Shown here one piece after another: positions 1 to 8,037 of a stretch of DNA of 41,154 bases. Under the pieces are notes generated by a model. That model did no database searches. It was not told the DNA's origin and saw nothing but the letters and a program-made list of their open reading frames with translations. Positions within the stretch are counted from its first letter, which is position 1. Each line of letters opens with the position of its first letter. The stretch spans positions 1 through 41,154 of the forward strand of contig JADYYF010000101.1 of assembly GCA_020853795.1 (NCBI GenBank). Reading direction: 5' to 3'. The translations under genes were made by a program, and so were the position numbers. The DNA comes from Candidatus Zixiibacteriota bacterium (lineage in GTDB: Bacteria > Zixibacteria > MSB-5A5 > CAIYYT01).

Positions 1-3000
1 GGTGGTCACTCAGATAATAGTGCAGCTTGCCGGAGGCGTCACGCATGGCAATCCGAGTCCCGCCGGCATAGATAAACCTGCGGGCAGCGCCGGAAGGAGC
101 CGGCGACGTCTGTTCCGCAAGAACCTTACCCTGGCCGAGGACATAGTAGGTGAAGGTTCGTGCCGTGTCGGTGCACCAAAGCGAGGTGGAATCGCCTTCG
201 CCCGGGCCGCGTGAACGCTCCTCGCCTGATCGCTCGCCACTACACTCACGGCGGAAGTGATAGAAGTACTCCTTGTAGATCCGCTCACCGCCGGCACTAT
301 AGCCGTACCAGACCGTGTCGACTCCCCAGCTACCGCTAATCTCGGTCTTCACGAGTCGGTTCAGGATATCAAAGTAGAATCGCGCCTTCTTCCCCGAGTG
401 GCGGATGACGTTGCCGTTGTGGTCATAGGTGAGTGTATCGTCGACCAGCCAGTGCTGGCGATCGGCGACGGTGAGTTTATTGGTGCCCGCGGCGTAGCGA
501 TAGTCCTTGGCGATTGTGCCCTCGGTCGTGAACTTCGAGGCGAAAGTGATGTTGCCGTTGCCGTCGTAGTTGAACGACTCGAACTCGAAGGCTTCAATTA
601 GAGACTCGCGCAGGCGATCGCTCTTGTCGTAGCGGTGAGCAAATCGTTTCTCATCACCGGCGATCGAGAGTTTCTGGCAGAAGACATTGCCGTTGTACTG
701 CGCCGGCCACGGCATCTGGGAGTACGGATGATCATAATAGTAGAGCCGCTGGCCGAACAAGTCATCGGGAGCAGCCCCCCCCGAGACTCCGTCATTGATC
801 GACTGCAACCATCCGCGCTCGTTATAGGCGTAATCCAGGTGCTGGATGGCGCCACCGATTTCCATGCTCTCAAGTTCGTCGCGTCGCGTGTGGGTCAGGC
901 GGGCATAGCGATCCACTTCGCCTGGCTCGGCACCGCCAACCTTGGTGAGTCGACCGCGTTCATCGTAGTCGTATCGTACGATCGAACCGTCCGCATAGGT
1001 GATGGAGCGAAGCTGGTCCGCCCAATCATAGGTGTAGCGCACGACCATGCTGTCGCCGTGACACGAATAGACCCAACCGGTACCAGTTACATAAGTCGAA
1101 TCCAGTACGGCCTGGAAGTAGTTGACCTGCCGTTTGACTCGGCCGCGGCCGTCGTAGTGATAGCGCTCGGCGTAGTTGCTGCGAGAACTGAGATCAGACG
1201 TGAAAACAAGCGACAGTCGCCCAACAGACAACTCGGACGCTAGCTGATCATAGAAGTAGCGCGATACCGGTGTCTTAGACGACTGTGAGCCCTGACTCGC
1301 CTCGAGACCACTCGCCGTGATCCGATCAAGCGCGTCGTAATCGTAGTAGATTTTCTCGGTGTACGAACTCGAGCCGGCGCGCAGCGTCGCATCCTGTTTC
1401 CGGATCAGGTTGCCGTTTTTGTCATACTCGTAAGTGATGCGACCGTAATTGCCGGTTCCGGAACTGTCGAGCAGGTCGGCCGCCTCTTCTTCAATCAGCT
1501 GCCCGAATGAATTGTACTTGTAGCGGACTTCATCGCCGTTCGGTTTGATGACCCGCGTCAAATTCCCCAAATCATCGTAGTCGAAGTAGGTTACGATCGC
1601 ATTGGTGCTGTCATAGCTTTGGCGCAAGCGCAGCTTGCCCCGGACATCGGTGACTTCGCGGACAACATGCCCGTTCTCGTCGAGGCACTCCTTGATAAAG
1701 ACTATGTCTTCGGGAAAGCTGAACAGCGTTGTCAGGCCGACGGTCGCTGCATTGGATACCGAATACTTGACCGAATCGGAAGAATGCGCGGGATCGGGGA
1801 AGTGAGTGCTGACCGGACGGTCGAGGAAATCGTAGGCCGATGTGGTGATATGCCCCAACTGATCCCGCACCGCGCAGACGCGACCGGCGTAGTCATGTTC
1901 CGTGACGACACTGTCGCTTGATCCGTCGGCGCCGAGACTCTCGGACAGGGTCGCGCGTGACAGGCCGTCGAACCAGGCTTTGGTGCGCTGTTCTGGTTCA
2001 TCTCTTGCGACACGCATCGATTGCTGGACGTTGACCGGATCGACCGCATGTTCATCATCATAAGCGAGTTTCATTGACCATGCCGTGTCATTCGAGAATT
2101 CGGCAGGGACATATCCACCGGGAAGTGTAATTGCTGTTGCTCGACCAAGATTGTCGTACGCAATTTCGGATTGATAGCCGTTCGGCTCGACCGTCCAAAG
2201 CAACCTTCCTTGATCGTCGACCTTTTGGTAAACGCAGAGACTTGTCCCATTGGCACGCCGCTCCGACTTGAACCAAAATGGACCGGCGTCGACAAAGGTC
2301 TCCGGGACCGAGATAGTGTCCAGAGTACCGTCGTCGGCCAGTCGGTATCGTGTAACGGTCTCGGTCGAGGATGGAAAGACGAAGAACGTCGTGTCCTGGT
2401 TCGGGTTCACGATCCACTTGGTCCCGCCCTGAAATTGTGAAGAGCTGCTGCCACCTTTGAGGTATGCATAAGCTGTGACAGTAGAATCGACAATGACGCC
2501 TGAGTCATCGATCAGATAATTAACTGCGCGGAATACCTGGCCGTTGTACCCGAGTTCCGCATTCGGCCCATAGTACTGGGTGGCAGCCTTCGTCAGCAAG
2601 CGATCGTCGAGATCACGGACGGTACGAACACTGTCCACAATCGAGCCATTGTAGTAGGCGGTTGCTGGATTGGTCAGATTCATGTAGTCGGGGCTGAAGT
2701 AAGTCTCGGACCGAATTCCCCATGGATCCGTGACCGTCTTGCGAATGATGTTGTTGACGGTGACGTCGCCGGGATCACCAAGCCACTCGTATTCATACGT
2801 TTCAGTAAAATGCTCTTCGGAATGGCTGGTGCGCAGGGTATCAAGCTGGAACGTCCCGGTACAGACATTGCCACTGCAGTCGATATCCCAAGCATAGCGC
2901 TTGGTGATGATCGGCTCTAGCGCACGACCCCAATCGTTATCCACGGACTTAGTCATCTTGAGCGACCAACCTCGATCCCGCGAGTTCTTGCTGAACAGGC

Positions 3001-4714
3001 CGTTTTCGGGGAAGTAATGGTACTCGAGACGGCGGTGTTTCAGCTGTTGATACTCAGTTCGATAATCAGTCCAGAGGGTGTCCTGACTGAACCAGCGCTC
3101 AGTAGTGAAAATGTCTCCGGTCACAATGCAGTAGTCATCGTCTGCGCCTCCATTCCAGGTGTAGTCCAGAGAGTCTGTGTTCACCAACTGACCATTCGTC
3201 AAGAACTCACGTGCCGCCACAACCATGTTCAGGAAGAAGGGATCACGTCCAATCTGGTCGAAGAATGAGGACTTGCGACAAGGGAAAAGCGGAGTGAGAC
3301 CGTTCAGACAGTCGTCAGTGTGATCGTAACTGACCGTGATCGTGTCGGTAGGGGTGTAGATATGATCATTCCCCCAGGCGGTCGCCTCATCATGGATATA
3401 TGAGAACTTCTTATGTCCGCCATCGGGATAGTGGATCGCCCACAGGCGCCAGGGCCGCATTTGGTAGGATGCGCCTGCATCCTTGCCTGAGGCGTTACAC
3501 ACGTTGAAGTGCCGAAGGACGTCGGCAAAATTCAGATTGGCGAAAGTCCTCTGATACGTCCGATAGCTGAATTCGGTGCTGCGATTCTCAGAATCGCGAA
3601 TCCACCATACCAGTCCGCGATTGGCCCGAGAGGTGGGTATCCAGCTCACACCCCTGCCGGAAGAGTGCGGCGAATGCACACCGTCCGCGTAGTAGAGTCG
3701 GTAGTAGGTGACTCCCCGGTAGACAACCGCGAATCCGCCGGTCGTGCCCGGATTCCAATCGTCCCAATCCAGAGCCACCTCTCCGATGGAATCAAGGAAA
3801 GGTCGGCCCAGCACGGTCATTCCCGCGTGCATGAAGCTATAATGCAGTTCGACCGCGTGACCCATTTGGTCGCGGAATTCCACCGGCAGAAGAATTCGCG
3901 GATAGTCGGCGCGTCCCTTGGGGAAGCTGGCATCACAATCGAGATCGGTCTTGTAGATCGGCTGGAAAATCTGAAAGAGAACTTGCGTTCCGTCTGATCG
4001 AAACAGCGTGAAGAAGCCGTGAAGTGAATCAGAGCTGCTCCACAAGTAACCACGATCCGGGTCGTCCTTCGAGCATGTGCTGTACTCGCCTCCGATCATG
4101 AAGGCTGGTCCTTCAATGCCGATGTCCATACTGTAGAGCTCTTTGATGCTCCCATCTTCTAACAGGATGCTGATCACACCATTTGTTGCGCCGTTCGCCG
4201 CTTTGCGTACCCTGTAGCACTTGTGATATCCTTCGACGTGCGCAGCTATGTCGTCGGTGTACGACGCATCCGCCGTGGAACTCGTGTCATTCCGCCAGGT
4301 TACGAGTTCGTTCTCAAAGTTGAAAGTTTGCACACCAATTCCATTGACGGAGAGTATCCACTCCGGAAGATTGATGGGTGTTTGCATGATCCCGTTGAGT
4401 CCCTGGCGAGCGCCAAAAGCCGTGTGTCCCACGTTTCCGTTGTAAGCAAGCTTCAGGTCGCAGTGCAGGCCGTTCTCGCTCACGGGAAGATAGAGAAGCC
4501 GCTGGGTGTAGATGAGGTTTCCGGCGAAATCTCCGATTACCTCATTGCCGGAAAGGCTGAAAGAATTGGACTTGAGATACCCGCGTTCATTAAACTGGCC
4601 GGCCGCATCAGCGATGTTTTGAAGCCGGTTGTCATCGTCGTCGGGCCATGCTCGTTCCGACCAACCCAGAACAAGTGTAACGAGAACGATGAGCAACGAT
4701 GTGCGTGAATTCAT
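1..4714 (-). CDS. Secreted RHS/YD-repeat protein (C-terminus beyond window)
   Basis: I translated the minus strand from the ATG at 4714 to base 1 and met no stop, giving about 1,571 residues of one open frame. The start has a strong AAAGGAGG site about 5 bases upstream (4721-4728). Residues 1-23 form a signal peptide (MNSRTSLLIVLVTLVLGW, then SERAWP). Residues of roughly 30-750 form a long Tyr/Trp/Asp-rich region I cannot assign. The C-terminal half carries at least ten YD-type repeats, for example YDNLGRATAI, YDDLGNLTRVIKPNG, YEYDKNGNLIRK, YDERGRLTKV and YDHNGNVIRH. The last residues, KLHYYLSDH, are the start of the DHLGS-type motif that closes the RHS core, so any variable C-terminal tip lies just outside the window. 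RHS cores form a hollow beta-shell that encloses a C-terminal domain, often a toxin or adhesin. No VgrG, PAAR or TcB partner is visible, and a Sec signal argues against T6SS delivery. A TTGACA-like -35 lies on the minus strand at 4812-4807 without a clear -10. Confidence 0.9.
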   Translation of the reverse strand, partial: MNSRTSLLIVLVTLVLGWSERAWPDDDDNRLQNIADAAGQFNERGYLKSNSFSLSGNEVIGDFAGNLIYTQRLLYLPVSENGLHCDLKLAYNGNVGHTAFGARQGLNGIMQTPINLPEWILSVNGIGVQTFNFENELVTWRNDTSSTADASYTDDIAAHVEGYHKCYRVRKAANGATNGVISILLEDGSIKELYSMDIGIEGPAFMIGGEYSTCSKDDPDRGYLWSSSDSLHGFFTLFRSDGTQVLFQIFQPIYKTDLDCDASFPKGRADYPRILLPVEFRDQMGHAVELHYSFMHAGMTVLGRPFLDSIGEVALDWDDWNPGTTGGFAVVYRGVTYYRLYYADGVHSPHSSGRGVSWIPTSRANRGLVWWIRDSENRSTEFSYRTYQRTFANLNFADVLRHFNVCNASGKDAGASYQMRPWRLWAIHYPDGGHKKFSYIHDEATAWGNDHIYTPTDTITVSYDHTDDCLNGLTPLFPCRKSSFFDQIGRDPFFLNMVVAAREFLTNGQLVNTDSLDYTWNGGADDDYCIVTGDIFTTERWFSQDTLWTDYRTEYQQLKHRRLEYHYFPENGLFSKNSRDRGWSLKMTKSVDNDWGRALEPIITKRYAWDIDCSGNVCTGTFQLDTLRTSHSEEHFTETYEYEWLGDPGDVTVNNIIRKTVTDPWGIRSETYFSPDYMNLTNPATAYYNGSIVDSVRTVRDLDDRLLTKAATQYYGPNAELGYNGQVFRAVNYLIDDSGVIVDSTVTAYAYLKGGSSSSQFQGGTKWIVNPNQDTTFFVFPSSTETVTRYRLADDGTLDTISVPETFVDAGPFWFKSERRANGTSLCVYQKVDDQGRLLWTVEPNGYQSEIAYDNLGRATAITLPGGYVPAEFSNDTAWSMKLAYDDEHAVDPVNVQQSMRVARDEPEQRTKAWFDGLSRATLSESLGADGSSDSVVTEHDYAGRVCAVRDQLGHITTSAYDFLDRPVSTHFPDPAHSSDSVKYSVSNAATVGLTTLFSFPEDIVFIKECLDENGHVVREVTDVRGKLRLRQSYDSTNAIVTYFDYDDLGNLTRVIKPNGDEVRYKYNSFGQLIEEEAADLLDSSGTGNYGRITYEYDKNGNLIRKQDATLRAGSSSYTEKIYYDYDALDRITASGLEASQGSQSSKTPVSRYFYDQLASELSVGRLSLVFTSDLSSRSNYAERYHYDGRGRVKRQVNYFQAVLDSTYVTGTGWVYSCHGDSMVVRYTYDWADQLRSITYADGSIVRYDYDERGRLTKVGGAEPGEVDRYARLTHTRRDELESMEIGGAIQHLDYAYNERGWLQSINDGVSGGAAPDDLFGQRLYYYDHPYSQMPWPAQYNGNVFCQKLSIAGDEKRFAHRYDKSDRLRESLIEAFEFESFNYDGNGNITFASKFTTEGTIAKDYRYAAGTNKLTVADRQHWLVDDTLTYDHNGNVIRHSGKKARFYFDILNRLVKTEISGSWGVDTVWYGYSAGGERIYKEYFYHFRRECSGERSGEERSRGPGEGDSTSLWCTDTARTFTYYVLGQGKVLAEQTSPAPSGAARRFIYAGGTRIAMRDASGKLHYYLSDH

Positions 4715-4857
4715 GGCAACCTCCTTTGAAAGCCACTTTCCTCTGTGCCACCTTTCTTATGCCGGTGAATCGCCGGTGCCAAAATCAACTATCTAATCCA
4801 GTTTCTTGTCAACCGATTTCTCCAAAATTTTCTACCCCTCGCCCCAATTTTCACGAA

Positions 4858-5364
4858 TTAATCGATTCTCGCCTTGGTAAACCCCACCCAACTCGGCGCC
4901 GAGTCGATTCGCTGACGCAGCATGAGATTGAGCTGCGCGGCGTGATGCTGTACGTGGCGCATTGTGTAGAGCAACAACTCAAGATTGGTCAAACCCGGGC
5001 GCCGTGCACCGCAGTCTTGATCGAGCGTTTCCGGAGTCAGGAACTGGATAAACGCGTGGCAGCGTTCGCGCCCGTACCGCAATAACTCGAGTAGTTCTGC
5101 CTGAGTGTAAACGCGCGGTGGCAGGGCGCCGGTCGGATCGAGTTCCTCCAAGTCGAACGGCGGCGGCGGCGCAAGACTCTCGGTCGACTCGGCCAGATAG
5201 TAGTCGAGCCAGAACGCCGTGTGCGACGCCAAATACCAGAAGTCAAAGAAATCCCCGCCCTTGCCCCGCCAGACATCTTCCGGGCAGCGGTGGACGGCGT
5301 TCTCCAGCATGGCGACGGCGGCGCCAGATTGCCTCCATAGGACTCGCTTCAACTGGTCATCCAT
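4858..5364 (-). CDS. DinB-like putative metalloenzyme (paralogue 1)
   Basis: This 168-residue protein has the DinB/YfiT four-helix pattern: a His in helix 2 (LASHTAFWLDYYL) and a paired-His helix near the end (RHVQHHAAQLNLMLRQ), the usual metal ligands. The middle has a PPRVYT motif before a helix. DinB-superfamily members are often thiol-dependent transferases or detoxification proteins, but the substrate here cannot be told. It is clearly paralogous to the protein at 16686-17240: both share the GAA.ML opening, PPRVYT, RHVQHH, the Q.DSAP.WVG ending and similar length. The ATG has an AAAGGAT site upstream (complement of 5371-5377) and a good minus-strand promoter at 5395-5424. It stands alone, between the RHS gene and a divergent peptidase. 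Confidence 0.85.
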   Translation of the reverse strand: MDDQLKRVLWRQSGAAVAMLENAVHRCPEDVWRGKGGDFFDFWYLASHTAFWLDYYLAESTESLAPPPPFDLEELDPTGALPPRVYTQAELLELLRYGRERCHAFIQFLTPETLDQDCGARRPGLTNLELLLYTMRHVQHHAAQLNLMLRQRIDSAPSWVGFTKARID

Positions 5365-5394
5365 CGAATCATCCTTTCTGCGTTCTTTGCTTCA

Positions 5395-5424
5395 TTGTTA
5401 TGCGTGAATCGGGTGCTCTGTCAA
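5395..5424 (-). promoter_or_regulatory. Sigma70-like promoter for DinB-like gene
   Basis: On the minus strand TTGACA (5424-5419) is followed after 18 bases by TAACAA (5400-5395), then about 30 bases to the start codon. The -35 is a perfect consensus match and the leader carries AAAGGAT. Confidence 0.6.
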
Positions 5425-5517
5425 TCGCATTCGGCGGATTTCATTGTAAGCATTTGCAGCTCCATAGCTTGCCACCGGAGTTGAAAGGCCGAGCACCGGC
5501 CTGCCCCAAGCCCCCGC

Positions 5518-5545
5518 TTGACTAACTGACGAGAATCGGTATATT
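5518..5545 (+). promoter_or_regulatory. Sigma70-like promoter for M1 peptidase
   Basis: TTGACT (5518-5523), a 16-base spacer and TATATT (5540-5545) lie upstream of the peptidase, implying a leader of about 155 bases to the GTG start. Confidence 0.5.
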
Positions 5546-5707
5546 ACTCAATATTAACAGTTCGCCGCCCGAGCTACCGCTGCGGCGACAGAATTACTCT
5601 CGTTTTGGATTGCCCTGACTTGGTCTCAACTCGACCACAACTAGATGAAAACAAAGTGTTCCCTGAGCCCGGACTTCGCCGGTTCGACAACAAGATCGGA
5701 GGAAAGT

Positions 5708-7945
5708 GTGCCCGCAACTTTATGGCGGAGAATCAATAAGGCGAGTTTTGTCGCCGTTGCTTCACTCGTTCTTCTAACTCTATTCGCTTCCGTATCAGCA
5801 GCTGATTTCGAGAAGATTCCGATCGAGCAGGCGATTCGAGAATCACGCGAGGCTCACGAACTCGAGCGGCAGGGGAAGGCCCGTGGACTTCTGAAGTCGC
5901 GCGAGTTACTTCAACAACTTGGTGACCGCGGCGCGCTTCCGACGCAGTATCAATATGATGTCAAGTTCTACCGCATCGACATGAGCGTCAATACCACGAC
6001 CGAAATCATCACGGCGCGCGTCGATATGCAGTCGGCGGCAACTCAGGACAGCGTCACTTTCTGCGAGATCGACCTCTACTCCAACATGACGGTGGATTCG
6101 ATCCGTGTCGACGGCGCGGTCGCAACATTTACGCGCAACGGCAATGTGGTCAAGGCGTTTCTGCCGACGCCGGTGGATTCGGGACAATTATTCACCGTCG
6201 TAACCTACTACAACGGCCATCCGATCGAAGGCGGCTTCCAGGCATTCTCCTTCGACAGCTACGGCGGCAATCCGGTGATTTCCACTCTCTCGGAGCCATA
6301 CCTGGCGCGCACGTGGTGGCCGTGCAAGGATCATCCGGACGACAAGGCCGACTCGGTGGACATCATCATCACCTATCCCAGCAACCTGTTCTGCAGTTCC
6401 AACGGCACGATGGTCGGCAACATCGACCTCGGCAACGGCACGCGGCAGACGTACTGGAAGGCGCGGTATCCGATCGCGACCTACCTGGTGAGCCTGGCGA
6501 TGTCGAACTACTCGCACTGGCGCAACTGGTTCCACTACGATGTCAATGATTCGATGCCGGTCGACTTCTGGGTCTATCCTTCGCAGTTGGCGGCCGCACA
6601 ATCCGGCTATGCACCAACAGTATCCATGCTCGATACGCTCTCGCGGCTGTTCGGGCTCTATCCCTTCATCAATGAGAAGTACGCGATGTCGATGTTCAAC
6701 TGGGGCGGCGCCATGGAACATCAGACCAATACTTCGATCATCAACAACAACTACTCGCAGTCAATCATTGTGCACGAAATGGGCCATCAGTGGTGGGGCG
6801 ATATGATCACCTGCCGCGACTGGCACCATATCTGGATGAATGAGGGATTCGCCAGCTACGTCGAGGCGCTCTGGTTCGAGTCGACCGGCAGTTTTGCCGA
6901 TCTGCGCAGCTACATGAACGGCATGCGCTACACCTCCGGCGGCACGATCTACTGCACTGATACCACCGATGTCTGGTCGATCTTCTCCAGCCGCGTCTAT
7001 GACAAAGGTGCGTGGGTCCTGCACATGCTGCGGCATGTCGTCGGCGACGCGAATTTCTTCGACATCCTGCAGACCTACTATGACGATCCGCGCTACAAGT
7101 GGAAAGACGTATCGACGGAGAATTTCCGCGACCTGTGCGAGGAAGTCACCGGCATGAACCTGCATCCCTTCTTCGACAACTGGATTTACGGCACCTATTA
7201 TCCGCGCTATACCATGTCGTTCGCTTACGACCAGACCTCGGCCAATTCGTACCGCGTCTACGTGCACGTGCGGCAGAATCAGAGCACCAATCCGACGGTG
7301 TTCAATATGCCCAACGTCGATATCTCGGTGTATAACGGCACCTATCACGACTTCGCCGTGCCGAACACGCAGCGCGACCAGGACTATATCTTCGACCTGG
7401 TCGGCACCAATATGCCGCCGACCTCGGTCGTGATCGACCGCAACGATTGGATCTTGAAATCGACCTCGACCGAATCGTATGCCGTGCACATCATCTATGA
7501 CACGCTCCGGGCCGGCAGCGAGGGGACGGCCTATGCCGACTCGCTGATCGTCCGCGGCGGGACCAAGCCGTACACGTTCCAGCTCATGTCGGGAAGTCTT
7601 CCGGCTGGACTGACGTTGAATACGGCGACCGGCGTGATCAGCGGCACACCGACCGACACCGGCGCGGTTGCGGTCTCGATCAAAGCCACTGGCATCAGCG
7701 GCGGCTCCGATACCAAAACACTGACCTTTTATATCGCGCCGCAGTTGTACGTCTCCGGCGATGCCGACGGCAGCGGCGCGGTCAACATCTCCGACGCAGT
7801 CTACTTGATCAATTACATCTTCTCCGGCGGACCGGCACCCACACCCTTGGCGGCCGGCGACCCGGATTGCAGCGGTGCGGTCAACATCTCCGATGCGGTC
7901 TACCTGATCAATTACATCTTCTCCGGCGGACCGGCGCCCTGCTAA
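5708..7945 (+). CDS. Secreted M1-family metallopeptidase with dockerin-like tail
   Basis: This is a zinc aminopeptidase of the M1 (gluzincin) family. It has GGAMEHQTN in place of the GAMEN exopeptidase motif. The zinc site HEMGHQWWG starts at residue 356 from the GTG, with the third ligand Glu exactly 18 residues on (WMNEGFASY), as the family requires. An upstream ATG at 5645 is in frame, but GTG 5708 has a perfect GGAGG 5 bases before it and gives a normal signal peptide (RRINKASFVAVASLVLLTLF, then ASVSAA), so I prefer GTG. After the catalytic part come a putative Ig domain (LPAGLTLNTATGVISGTP) and two dockerin-like calcium repeats (GDADGSGAVNISD). Length is about 745 residues. It is secreted and may be held at the surface through the dockerin-like tail. 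It acts on peptide N-termini by family knowledge; the natural substrate is unknown. Confidence 0.93.
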   Translation: MPATLWRRINKASFVAVASLVLLTLFASVSAADFEKIPIEQAIRESREAHELERQGKARGLLKSRELLQQLGDRGALPTQYQYDVKFYRIDMSVNTTTEIITARVDMQSAATQDSVTFCEIDLYSNMTVDSIRVDGAVATFTRNGNVVKAFLPTPVDSGQLFTVVTYYNGHPIEGGFQAFSFDSYGGNPVISTLSEPYLARTWWPCKDHPDDKADSVDIIITYPSNLFCSSNGTMVGNIDLGNGTRQTYWKARYPIATYLVSLAMSNYSHWRNWFHYDVNDSMPVDFWVYPSQLAAAQSGYAPTVSMLDTLSRLFGLYPFINEKYAMSMFNWGGAMEHQTNTSIINNNYSQSIIVHEMGHQWWGDMITCRDWHHIWMNEGFASYVEALWFESTGSFADLRSYMNGMRYTSGGTIYCTDTTDVWSIFSSRVYDKGAWVLHMLRHVVGDANFFDILQTYYDDPRYKWKDVSTENFRDLCEEVTGMNLHPFFDNWIYGTYYPRYTMSFAYDQTSANSYRVYVHVRQNQSTNPTVFNMPNVDISVYNGTYHDFAVPNTQRDQDYIFDLVGTNMPPTSVVIDRNDWILKSTSTESYAVHIIYDTLRAGSEGTAYADSLIVRGGTKPYTFQLMSGSLPAGLTLNTATGVISGTPTDTGAVAVSIKATGISGGSDTKTLTFYIAPQLYVSGDADGSGAVNISDAVYLINYIFSGGPAPTPLAAGDPDCSGAVNISDAVYLINYIFSGGPAPC
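7770..7935 (+). repeat. Direct DNA repeat encoding two dockerin-like units
   Basis: Two 67-base units, 7770-7836 and 7869-7935, lie 99 bases apart and differ at about 4 positions by eye. Each encodes SGAVNISDAVYLINYIF plus SGGPAP, the calcium-loop and helix of a dockerin-type repeat. The high DNA identity suggests recent duplication or gene conversion inside the gene. Confidence 0.85.
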
Positions 7946-7971
7946 GGGATAAGTCGCTGACGTGAATTAGA

Positions 7972-7999
7972 AACCGGGAGTCGCCAGCGGCTCCCGGTT
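7972..7999. terminator. Hairpin terminator between convergent genes
   Basis: The stem AACCGGGAG / CTCCCGGTT has a 10-base loop and is followed on the plus strand by TTCGTTT. It lies just after the peptidase stop and in front of the end of the convergent P-type ATPase gene, so it may serve both. Confidence 0.75.
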
Positions 8000-8037
8000 T
8001 TCGTTTATAGCAGGCAATCTTGTGATACCGGATTCCA

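Larger units (their letters stand above)
5365..5707. other. Divergent intergenic region with two promoters
   Basis: This stretch separates the DinB-like gene (-) from the M1 peptidase (+). It holds one sigma70-like promoter for each direction (5395-5424 minus and 5518-5545 plus) and about 150 bases of leader before the peptidase. I see no further gene. The short open frames here lack ribosome sites and recognisable content. Confidence 0.6.

Noticed and set aside
4715-4857. Promoter for the RHS gene
   Set aside because: TTGACA is present on the minus strand at 4812-4807, but no acceptable -10 lies 15-19 bases downstream, so I did not list it as a feature.
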